Shown in pieces: positions 8,055-14,699 of a DNA stretch of 28,513 bases. The first letter of the stretch is position 1. Each line of letters opens with the position of its first letter. The DNA is from Nitrospirota bacterium (GTDB lineage Bacteria > UBA2233): assembly GCA_011620345.1 (NCBI GenBank), contig WOZJ01000050.1, positions 1-28,513 of the forward strand. The letters are read 5' to 3'. Below the pieces are notes generated by a model. The model was given only the letters and a program-made list of their open reading frames with translations. It ran no database searches and was not told the origin of the DNA. The translations under genes and the position numbers were made by a program.

Positions 8055-8783
8055 ATGGATCAAACCTTCCCTGTCCAAGTCTTTATCGACTTCGACGGCA
8101 CGATTACCACCTCAGACTCTGTTAGCATACTGATCGAGCGGTTCGCCGAAGAAGGCTGGCAAGAGGATGAAGGCCTTTGGGACCTAGGCCGGATTTCATC
8201 CAAAGAATACTACGCACGGCAGTTCAAAAGGCTCAAGATTTCTAAAGCCGAGTTAGAGGCATTCCTTCAGGGCGTCCCGATCGACCAGTGGTTTGGCCCG
8301 TTCGTTGCCTTCGCCAAACGATACGGCCTCCCTTTGGCCATCGTAAGCGACGGGTTCACGCCCTTCATAGAGGCGATCCTTGCCCATCATGAGATCGGAG
8401 GGCTGCCGATCTTCGCAAACGGGCTTTCCATCCGAGAGAACCCCAAGACCGGCCTTCTTACGCTCTTGCCCAAGCCTAATCTAATGAAGCTCCAAGCATG
8501 CAAGGTTCAGGCCGCGCTTTGCAAGTGCGACATCGTAGAGCCGCTTGTCGCCAGGGCCCAGACAAGCGTATACATCGGGAACGGCAGGTCGGATTTTTGC
8601 GTATCCCAGCACGTAAACGGGCTTATTCTGTTCGCCAAAGACGAGCTTGCAAGCAATCTCGAGGCCAAAGGCGCTCGCTTTTTCCCCTTTCAATCGTTCA
8701 GGGATATTATGGAAGTTCTATCCGGCCTCATGCTGCAGGCTGCGGGTGGTAATATTTATCAGACTATTGAGGGGAGAGCATGA
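8055..8783 (+). CDS. HAD-IB family phosphatase (MtnX-like)
   Basis: HAD-superfamily phosphatase, 242 aa. Motif I is FIDFDGTIT with nucleophile D12 and acid/base D14, motif II is the serine in IVSDGF (S98), and the final motif is GNGRSDF (175-181). Related proteins are annotated MtnX-like or 2,3-diketo-5-methylthiopentyl-1-phosphate phosphatase, but methionine salvage partners are absent here. At N176 the usual Asp of GDGxSD, a Mg ligand in relatives, is Asn; D180 remains. The ATG at 8055 is chosen because the longer frame from 8001 would overlap the divergent promoter. It heads a plus-strand operon, its TGA overlapping the aminotransferase ATG. Confidence 0.82.
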   Translation: MDQTFPVQVFIDFDGTITTSDSVSILIERFAEEGWQEDEGLWDLGRISSKEYYARQFKRLKISKAELEAFLQGVPIDQWFGPFVAFAKRYGLPLAIVSDGFTPFIEAILAHHEIGGLPIFANGLSIRENPKTGLLTLLPKPNLMKLQACKVQAALCKCDIVEPLVARAQTSVYIGNGRSDFCVSQHVNGLILFAKDELASNLEAKGARFFPFQSFRDIMEVLSGLMLQAAGGNIYQTIEGRA

Positions 8784-10159
8784 AAGAAGCCCAAGAAGAT
8801 GACCTGTTCGCGCTTGAAGCGAGGTATTGTTCGTACGGGGATACGGTGCATTACACCAAAAACCCTAAGCTATTTACCGCGTGCGAAGGGAGCTACGTGT
8901 TTGACGCCTCCATCACCCCCTTCTTGGACCTCAACATGCAAAACGCGGCCGCTAGCTTGGGCTACAAGCACCCAAGGCTCATTGCCACGCTTAAAAACCA
9001 GCTGGATGTGCTCCCACAGTTGGCAAGCCAGTTCTTGCACAAAGAAAAGATCCTTTTGGCCAAGGGGCTCTGCGAGCAGGCCGAGCGGGCCTTCGGCAGG
9101 TTTGGCCGGGTGCATTTCAACGTAGGCGGGGCCCAGGCGATCGAAGATGCCTTGAAGCTCATCCGGCGGAACACCGAAAACCCCCTCATGTTCGCCTTCA
9201 TGGGCGGCTACCACGGCAGAACGCTCGGGGCGACCGCCATTACCTCGAGCTACCGCTACCGGGAAGGGTTGGGTCCGTTTCCCTACAGGGCGCTCTTTAT
9301 CCCTTACCCCTACTGCTTCCGGTGCTACTACGAAAAAAAGGCGGAAGACTGCGGGCTTTACTGCGTCCGGATGTTCGAAAAGCTCTTCGAGTCCGAGTAC
9401 TACGGCGCCTACAACCCAAAGACGGGGCGGTCCGAGTTTGCCGCCTTCTTTGGCGAGCCGCTCCAGGGGACGGGGGGCTACATCGTCCCTCCCAAAGACT
9501 ACTTCCCCGAGCTCGCCCGCATCCTGAAGACACACGGGGTTTTGTTCGTAGACGACGAGGTCCAAATGGGGTTTATGCGGACAGGCCGGCTTTTCGCCAT
9601 GGAGCACTTCGGCGCGAGCCCGGACATCGTGACGTTTTCCAAGGCACTCACCGGAGGCTTGAACCCTCTGTCCGGCCTATGGGCGGATGAAGCGCTCATC
9701 GGCCCAGAGCGTTTTGGCCCGGGCTCGACGCACTCTACGTTTTCTTCCAATACGCTAGGGACGGTGCTCGGCCTTGAGGTTCTCAAGATTTTCGAGGAAA
9801 ACCCAGCCTTTGGAGACCAGGTGCTCAAAAAGGGACGCAAGTTTTTGGATGGGCTCAAAACGATCACGCGCCCTTACAAGATGGTCGGCAATGTCGACGG
9901 GCTCGGGCTTGCCTTAAGGCTCGAGATTTGCCAAGAGGACGGCTTTACGCCAAACTATCCAATGACCCAGCGGCTCTTCGACGAGGGGCTAGAGGCGAAG
10001 CTTGAGGCAAACGGCAAGCGCTACGGGCTCGTACTGGCCGTGGGCGGCTACTTCAAGAACGTCATCACGTTGATTCCTTCCTTGCTCATCGAGGACTCGG
10101 AGATTGATTTGGCGCTTACCCTGTTCGAGCAGCTCTTTAAGGCCTGCGAGATGCGCTAG
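8780..10159 (+). CDS. Class III (fold type I) PLP-dependent aminotransferase
   Basis: Omega-type aminotransferase of 459 aa in the 4-aminobutyrate/acetylornithine/diaminobutyrate group. Cofactor residues are seen: GGYHGRTLG (142-150), the catalytic DEVQ with D259, and the Schiff-base lysine K288 in FSKALTGG. The usual SGAEA phosphate loop reads GGAQA (116-120). Cysteines C179, C182, C191 and C195 in a CXXC...CXXXC arrangement occupy the insertion where GABA transaminases and several archaeal relatives carry cysteines. The gene starts within the previous stop (ATGA overlap) behind GGGGAG, so it is translationally coupled to the HAD phosphatase. Amino donor and acceptor are unknown. Confidence 0.9.
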   Translation: MKEAQEDDLFALEARYCSYGDTVHYTKNPKLFTACEGSYVFDASITPFLDLNMQNAAASLGYKHPRLIATLKNQLDVLPQLASQFLHKEKILLAKGLCEQAERAFGRFGRVHFNVGGAQAIEDALKLIRRNTENPLMFAFMGGYHGRTLGATAITSSYRYREGLGPFPYRALFIPYPYCFRCYYEKKAEDCGLYCVRMFEKLFESEYYGAYNPKTGRSEFAAFFGEPLQGTGGYIVPPKDYFPELARILKTHGVLFVDDEVQMGFMRTGRLFAMEHFGASPDIVTFSKALTGGLNPLSGLWADEALIGPERFGPGSTHSTFSSNTLGTVLGLEVLKIFEENPAFGDQVLKKGRKFLDGLKTITRPYKMVGNVDGLGLALRLEICQEDGFTPNYPMTQRLFDEGLEAKLEANGKRYGLVLAVGGYFKNVITLIPSLLIEDSEIDLALTLFEQLFKACEMR

Positions 10160-10160
10160 G

Positions 10161-11003
10161 ATGCAGACCACTCAAGGAATCACATACAAGTCGGGCAAGG
10201 GAAAGGGAGTGTTTCTTGGGGTTCACGGCATGGCAGGCTCGCCCAAAGAGTTAGAATTCTTGGCCAAGAGGCTTCGCGATGCGGGCATTGGCTGCGACGT
10301 TCCGACCCTTCCTGGACACGGAACCACCATGGACGACCTCAAGCGTCTTCGCTGGCAGGAATGGGTCGATTTCCTCGAGGAGCGCCTGCTTGCGCTAGGA
10401 AAGGATCACGAGCCGGTGTTTGTCGGAGGGCTTTGCTCTGGCGCGCTCCTAGCGCTCGCCCTGACGCTTCGCCAGCCTAATCGCATCCGAGGGCTCGTTT
10501 TGTATTCCACCGCGCTTTTTTACGACGGATGGAACCTCCCCAAATGGGGGAGGCTTTTTTTGTACGCCGCATTCTTCACGCCCATCGGATGGCACAGGGG
10601 CTTCCATACAGACAGGCCTCCTTACGGGGTGAAAGACAAGCGCCTTCAGGGGGTTATCGCCTCGATGTATGCGCGTATGGATTCCAAAAGTCAGGCGACG
10701 ACGCTTGGTTACACCGAGATTCCAGCCGCTACTTTCCATGAGATGCATAAGCTAAGAAACCACGTCAAGCGGCACTTGGGCGAGATTCACACCCCGACGC
10801 TTCTTTTACACTCTCTCGAGGACGACCTAACGAGCGCCAAGAGCTCGAAGTTTGTCCTCGAGCGCCTTGGTTCTTCCCAAAAAAGGCTCATCTTGCTCGA
10901 AGACTGCTACCACCTGATCACCGTCGACAAAAAAAAGCGTGAAGTTGCCGATCAAACTGTCTCGTTCTTGGAAGAGCTCATCCAAAGCAAGGTAATCTGC
11001 TAA
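10161..11003 (+). CDS. Alpha/beta-hydrolase (carboxylesterase/monoacylglycerol lipase-like) with Cys nucleophile
   Basis: Single-domain alpha/beta hydrolase of 280 aa, similar in layout to Est30-type carboxylesterases. The oxyanion region VHGMAGSP is at 21-28, the nucleophile elbow G90-L91-C92-S93-G94, the acid in LEDD (D221 or D222) and the catalytic His in CYHLITVDK (H251). The elbow carries cysteine where esterases normally have serine, as in dienelactone hydrolase. It starts one base after the aminotransferase stop, so it belongs to that operon. Substrate unknown; an ester, thioester or lactone is possible. Confidence 0.85.
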   Translation: MQTTQGITYKSGKGKGVFLGVHGMAGSPKELEFLAKRLRDAGIGCDVPTLPGHGTTMDDLKRLRWQEWVDFLEERLLALGKDHEPVFVGGLCSGALLALALTLRQPNRIRGLVLYSTALFYDGWNLPKWGRLFLYAAFFTPIGWHRGFHTDRPPYGVKDKRLQGVIASMYARMDSKSQATTLGYTEIPAATFHEMHKLRNHVKRHLGEIHTPTLLLHSLEDDLTSAKSSKFVLERLGSSQKRLILLEDCYHLITVDKKKREVADQTVSFLEELIQSKVIC

Positions 11004-11017
11004 CCAAAAGGCCGCCC

Positions 11018-12016
11018 ATGGGACCCCTCAATCCGGGCAAGCTGCCCCACGGCCTGCTTGAAAAACTCATCGGTCTAAGGGGCGCAGAAGACCCACGGGT
11101 TTTCATAGGCCCGAAGCTGGGCGAGGACTGTGCCGTAATCGATTTGGGCGATGCCTTCTTGGTCCTTAAAGCCGACCCGGTCACGTTCGTTACGGGCAGG
11201 GCGGGGGCCTACGCCGTCCACGTCAACGCCAACGACGTGGCCAGCATGGGGGCAAGGCCGCGCTGGTTCGAAGCGGTTCTCCTATGCCCAGCGGGAACAG
11301 GCAAAAAAGAAGTGCAGGGGCTGTTTGCCCAGATTGACGAGACTGCAAGGGCCTTGGACATCGCCGTCGTCGGCGGCCATACCGAAATCACGCCGGCAGT
11401 CGCGCACCCCGTTGTCGTCGGTAGCATGCAAGGGCTCGTGGCCAAAAATAGGCTCGTGACCTCTTCGGGGGTTCGCCCGGGGGACTTCATCGTCATGACC
11501 AAGGTTGCCGGGCTTGAGGGAACGGCCGTTCTCTTGCAAGAAAAGCCCCAGGAGGCCGCCCGCGCCCTGGGCCAGGAAGGATTGGCGGAGGCAAGGCGCC
11601 TTGTAGGGACGCTTGGAATCTCGGTCGTTCAGGAAGCGCTCATGGCTGCAGAGCACGGCGTTCACGCCATGCACGACGTGACCGAGGGCGGGGTCGCAAC
11701 CGCGCTGTTCGAGCTTGCGTATGCCTCTAGCGTGCATATTCTCGTGAACCCGGAGGCTATCCCCGTGCTCGATGCGACCAGGCAACTGTGCGCGCATTTT
11801 GGAATCGAACCGATGGGGCTTCTGGGCTCGGGCGGGCTCTTGATCGCCCTGTCCAAACAAGACTTGCCCAAGGTTCAAGAGGCCTTCAGGGTACGGGGGT
11901 TCCTTGCCAAGCTGATTGGGGAGGCGAGCGAAGGCGAGGGGGTGTATGCGCTTCGGGGCAACAAGAAGGTCTCCTTACCCATCTACGAGCAAGACGAGCT
12001 CACGAAGGTGCTCTAG
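11018..12016 (+). CDS. AIR synthase-related protein (PurM/HypE/SelD-like fold)
   Basis: ATP-binding protein of the PurM superfamily, 332 aa. The superfamily signatures are present: GEDCAVID near residue 35 with metal-binding acid, VHVNANDVASMGA (68-80), GGHTEIT and MHDVTEGGV. It is most like HypE and thiamine-monophosphate kinase, but the HypE C-terminal cysteine tail (PRIC-type) is missing and no Cys/Sec-containing SelD loop is visible, so carbamoyl transfer for hydrogenase or selenophosphate synthesis is unlikely. Such stand-alone AIR synthase-like proteins have no settled function. Last gene of the 8-12 kb plus-strand operon; its TAG overlaps the convergent gene's stop by three bases. Confidence 0.82.
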   Translation: MGPLNPGKLPHGLLEKLIGLRGAEDPRVFIGPKLGEDCAVIDLGDAFLVLKADPVTFVTGRAGAYAVHVNANDVASMGARPRWFEAVLLCPAGTGKKEVQGLFAQIDETARALDIAVVGGHTEITPAVAHPVVVGSMQGLVAKNRLVTSSGVRPGDFIVMTKVAGLEGTAVLLQEKPQEAARALGQEGLAEARRLVGTLGISVVQEALMAAEHGVHAMHDVTEGGVATALFELAYASSVHILVNPEAIPVLDATRQLCAHFGIEPMGLLGSGGLLIALSKQDLPKVQEAFRVRGFLAKLIGEASEGEGVYALRGNKKVSLPIYEQDELTKVL

Positions 12017-12489
12017 AGCGCACGGATTTTTTCAACAAGGGACGAGGTGGAAAGCCCAGGGACTAAAGGTAGGCGAACCACCTTGCCTCCGTAGCCTTCT
12101 ACAAAATTTTCCCCCACGATTGCGCCCTCGCCCCAGTCTGCCCCCTTGATCAGGACATCGGGCCGAACGGTTTGAATCAGGCGGAACGGGGTAGGTTCCG
12201 AGAAAAGGACGACGAAATCCACGCACTCCAGGTGGGCGAGCAGCATAGCCCTTTGGTCGGCTTGAAGGATGGGTCTTTTAGGGCCTTTTAGCAGGCGGAC
12301 GCTCTCGTCGTCGTTTAGGCCCACAACGAGCCTATCGCCCAGCGCCCTAGCGTCTACAAGCAGGCGAACGTGCCCAGGGTGCAGCAAATCGAAGCAGCCG
12401 TTCGTGAACACAACCCGAAGATTTTCTTGCCTCAGCTTCTCTAGGGAGGCCAAAAGGGCCTCGAGCGCCATGACCTTCTCAAACCCCAT
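12013..12489 (-). CDS. RfaE2/HldE-C-like nucleotidyltransferase (cytidylyltransferase fold)
   Basis: HIGH-superfamily nucleotidyltransferase, 158 aa, of the D-glycero-beta-D-manno-heptose-1-phosphate adenylyltransferase (RfaE domain II) type. TNGCFDLLHPGH contains the nucleotide-binding HPGH (37-40); IKGADW and the closing STSSLVEKI are also typical. The N-terminal sugar-kinase domain of bifunctional HldE is absent, as in species that encode the two halves separately. The first ATG overlaps the end of the nitrilase-like gene by 11 bp; a second ATG at 12471 is possible. A role in ADP-heptose for LPS is likely but its operon partners are not LPS genes. Confidence 0.88.
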   Translation of the reverse strand: MGFEKVMALEALLASLEKLRQENLRVVFTNGCFDLLHPGHVRLLVDARALGDRLVVGLNDDESVRLLKGPKRPILQADQRAMLLAHLECVDFVVLFSEPTPFRLIQTVRPDVLIKGADWGEGAIVGENFVEGYGGKVVRLPLVPGLSTSSLVEKIRAL

Positions 12490-13273
12490 GGCTTCTTACC
12501 TCAACAACCGTGTATGGCACGCTTTGAAGGCGAACCTTGCGCCTCGCTTGGTAGACATGATCGGTATTGATTTCGGCATGGATAAAGTCATCCCGCTTGG
12601 AGGCTTTCGCGATCTCCTGTCCGAACGGGTCTAAGATGTGCGACCCGCCTAAGAACTTGTAGTCGCCGTACTCCCCCAAGTGCTTCGCGGCCACTACGAA
12701 CACCTGGTTTTCAATTGCCCGCGCCTTTAAAACAGCCTCTAGCACGCCCTCGGCCGAACTATCGCACAATGCCTCGACGATTAGCATTTTCGCGTAGTGC
12801 CTGCAGACATCCTCGATGACGTTAGGCTTGAGCGCATCGGACTCGGAGACGATGGCGAGCTTTGTCAAGGGCGTATCGATTACGGCCAGCTCCTTGCCCT
12901 GCATTAAGAACACGTCCTCTTTGAGGGTGGGGTTAAAATGCACTTTGGACGGCGCGTAGCACGTTTCCCCCGTTTTGTCGATCAGCCAGTATCCTTGCAT
13001 GTAGCCATCAACCGTCTTCTTCCAAAGGGAGTGGACAATCATAGCGCCGTTTTCTCTGGCAAACCGGGCGAGGGACGCATGGAACTCCAAGGCCTTCGGG
13101 GCAAGCAGGTTCAAGCTATCAAAGGCGAACCCTGTAGCCCACAAAGGCGGCAAGACGATCAAGTCTACCCCCAAGGCCGCAAGAACCTTCATCTTGGCCA
13201 GCACCCGGCCAAGGTTGTCCTTCTCCTTGCCCGCAACGGCCTTCATCTGGACGATGCCTACACGAAACACCAT
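12479..13273 (-). CDS. Nitrilase-superfamily (carbon-nitrogen hydrolase) protein lacking catalytic Glu and Cys
   Basis: Protein of 264 aa with the nitrilase fold from end to end: VGIVQMKAVAGKEKDNL start, VDLIVLPPLWATGF, YAPSKVHF, then LAIVSESDALKP and VVAAKHLGEYGDYKFLGGSHILDPFGQE. In active enzymes the triad is Glu-Lys-Cys. Here the Glu position (normally LPEM/LPEL) is P43, the Lys (K110) is kept, and the segment that should hold Cys reads VSESD (S143/E144). It is therefore probably not an amidase and may be a binding or structural pseudoenzyme. It starts 3 bp after the larE stop and overlaps the next gene, so it is firmly co-translated with both. Confidence 0.85.
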   Translation of the reverse strand: MVFRVGIVQMKAVAGKEKDNLGRVLAKMKVLAALGVDLIVLPPLWATGFAFDSLNLLAPKALEFHASLARFARENGAMIVHSLWKKTVDGYMQGYWLIDKTGETCYAPSKVHFNPTLKEDVFLMQGKELAVIDTPLTKLAIVSESDALKPNVIEDVCRHYAKMLIVEALCDSSAEGVLEAVLKARAIENQVFVVAAKHLGEYGDYKFLGGSHILDPFGQEIAKASKRDDFIHAEINTDHVYQARRKVRLQSVPYTVVEVRSHGV

Positions 13274-13276
13274 GGG

Positions 13277-14083
13277 CTAGGACAAATGGCGGATCCCAGG
13301 ATCTCTATAGCCCCGGGGATCAATGTGAATGAAGCGGTACCCTAAGCCGTTTAGACGCTCCCGGACAGAGCGCCGCAGGCCTTCCTCCCGAAAGCGCCCG
13401 ATCTCATTCTCGCCAACCTCGAGCTTTGCCAGATTTCCAAAGTCTCGCACTCGGTACTGCACGAACCCCAGCGCTGCCAACACATCCTCGGCCTTTTCTA
13501 CGCGCTTGATGGTCTCGAGCGTGAGGCGTTTGCCCTTTGGGATCCGGGAAGCGAGGCAGGCAAAGCTCCCCTTGTTCCAGGTAGGCAGGCCAAGCTCCTT
13601 GCTTTTTTGGCGGATGTCTTGCTTGGTAAACCCGGCCTTAAGAAGCGGGTGTCCAACGTCGAACTGGGCCGCCGCCTCCATGCCGGGCCTTGTATCTTTG
13701 AGGTCGTCTACGTTCGTCCCGTCCACTACAGCGCTTAGCCCGAGCTTGTCCTTCTTTTTGGCGAGAAGTGAAAAAAGCGACCCCTTACAGTAAAAGCATC
13801 GCCTGGGACCGTTGTTGCGGTAGGCTGGGTTTTCCCACTCGGACGTGGAAACAAGCTCGTGCCGGATGCCTATGGCGCTTGCGAGCGCCTTTGCTTCTTC
13901 CAGCTCGCGTACGGCCAACGTCGGGGAAACGCCCGTAACGGCAACGGCGCGGTCGCCCAAGGAAAGAAACGCCGCGTTGGCGAGGAAAGTGGAATCAACG
14001 CCTCCGGAATAGGCGACAACAACCCCTCCCATGCTCGAGAGCTGCTCGAGCAATGCTTGCCATTTCTGTTCCACGGTATGCAC
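13277..14083 (-). CDS. larE: ATP-dependent sacrificial sulfur transferase LarE
   Basis: PP-loop enzyme that adenylates a pyridinium carboxylate and donates sulfur during biosynthesis of the nickel-pincer cofactor of lactate racemase. The GTG at 14083 is chosen because it is preceded by AGGGGAG at good spacing; this gives 268 aa, the usual length, while a longer frame to 14170 has no support. The PP-loop SGGVDS is at 26-31 and the sacrificial cysteine lies at C176 in SFACLASRIP, the same number as in Lactobacillus plantarum. Extra cysteines C96 and C99 are present (CFYC). No larB, larC or larA is in the window. Confidence 0.93.
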   Translation of the reverse strand: MHTVEQKWQALLEQLSSMGGVVVAYSGGVDSTFLANAAFLSLGDRAVAVTGVSPTLAVRELEEAKALASAIGIRHELVSTSEWENPAYRNNGPRRCFYCKGSLFSLLAKKKDKLGLSAVVDGTNVDDLKDTRPGMEAAAQFDVGHPLLKAGFTKQDIRQKSKELGLPTWNKGSFACLASRIPKGKRLTLETIKRVEKAEDVLAALGFVQYRVRDFGNLAKLEVGENEIGRFREEGLRRSVRERLNGLGYRFIHIDPRGYRDPGIRHLS

Positions 14084-14163
14084 GGGTCTCTCCCCTCTCA
14101 AGGCTTTTATCCGGTGAAAAACTGCGCTAGAATATTGACATGCCAAATGGCGAGTCAGGGCAC

Positions 14164-14193
14164 TCGACAAGGTGGCATCAATGCTTTTAGAAT
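14164..14193 (+). promoter_or_regulatory. Candidate promoter of tRNA-Asn
   Basis: TCGACA (14164-14169) and TAGAAT (14188-14193) with an 18-bp spacer form a sigma-70-like promoter ending 37 bp upstream of the mature tRNA, a normal leader length. Confidence 0.45.
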
Positions 14194-14230
14194 ATCATGG
14201 CCTTGAAGAAAGGCTAAAAGCCTTCATCAC

Positions 14231-14306
14231 TCCCCGGTAGCTCAGTCGGTAGAGCGAGTGGCTGTTAACCACTTGGTCGGCGGTTCGAATCCGTCCCGGG
14301 GAGCCA
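14231..14306 (+). tRNA. tRNA-Asn (anticodon GTT)
   Basis: Complete 76-nt cloverleaf. The acceptor stem TCCCCGG pairs with CCGGGGA (14296-14302), discriminator G at 14303 and an encoded CCA at 14304-14306. The D-arm contains AGCTCAGTCGGTAGAGC, the anticodon at 14264-14266 is GTT at canonical position 34, and the T-loop reads GTTCGAATC. It sits alone between larE and the sigma-54 activator gene. Confidence 0.97.
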
Positions 14307-14465
14307 AAAAATCATCCGCCGATTTCCCCATTCAACTCACACGTTGCACGACGGGCATATCGCCTATTCAAGAGGCGACGGCCAGGTTTTACCTTGTAGT
14401 CGTTGCCGTAGGGCTGGCTCAGAAGTCAGGGTCGCAGGCTCGAATACTCTTTTGTGGAGCAGCAG
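14307..14465. other. Non-coding stretch after tRNA-Asn with hairpin and possible tRNA remnant
   Basis: No convincing gene. A 6-bp stem-loop TCGCCT...AGGCGA (14360-14378) may serve in tRNA 3' processing or termination, though no T-run follows at once. At about 14428-14450 the string CGCAGGCTCGAATACTCT looks like a T-arm with a broken stem, possibly a decayed tRNA copy. Confidence 0.3.
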
Positions 14466-14494
14466 TTGACAGAGGCAATGAGGATTGATAATCT
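14466..14494 (+). promoter_or_regulatory. Sigma-70-type promoter upstream of sigma-54 activator
   Basis: A consensus TTGACA (14466-14471) and TAATCT (14489-14494) are separated by exactly 17 bp. It reads toward the activator gene at 14700, implying a leader of about 195 nt. Confidence 0.6.
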
Positions 14495-14505
14495 CAAAAG
14501 GAGTG

Positions 14506-14524
14506 TTATAATACTATATTATAA
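14506..14524. promoter_or_regulatory. 19-bp AT-rich palindrome (candidate operator)
   Basis: TTATAATACTATATTATAA is an inverted repeat with 8-bp perfect arms around CTA. It begins 12 bp downstream of the -10 element of the preceding promoter and so would overlap the transcription start, a typical repressor position. The 175 bp between it and the next gene hold nothing else I can support. Confidence 0.45.
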
Positions 14525-14699
14525 AGTAATTTAACGAGACTGTTGACCAAAATAATGTCCGTTACAATTTTAATCCCACAACATCGACGATTCTTGAAGA
14601 AGTCTGAGGCTTTGCGCATGTTTTCATAACAAGATTAAGCTTTATGAACAAACCGAGTTCAATACTCCCGCCTAGGCTCTTTAACCAAGAGGTAAAGCC

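Noticed and set aside
11018-12016. hypE or selD annotation
   Set aside because: Fold matches, but the HypE C-terminal Cys tail and the SelD Cys/Sec loop are absent.
14231-14306. tRNA-Asn as an attachment site for an integrated element covering the right half
   Set aside because: No second copy of the tRNA 3' end, integrase or other mobility gene was seen in the window.
14428-14465. Second tRNA downstream of tRNA-Asn
   Set aside because: Only a T-arm-like string is present with an unpaired stem; no acceptor or anticodon arm can be formed.
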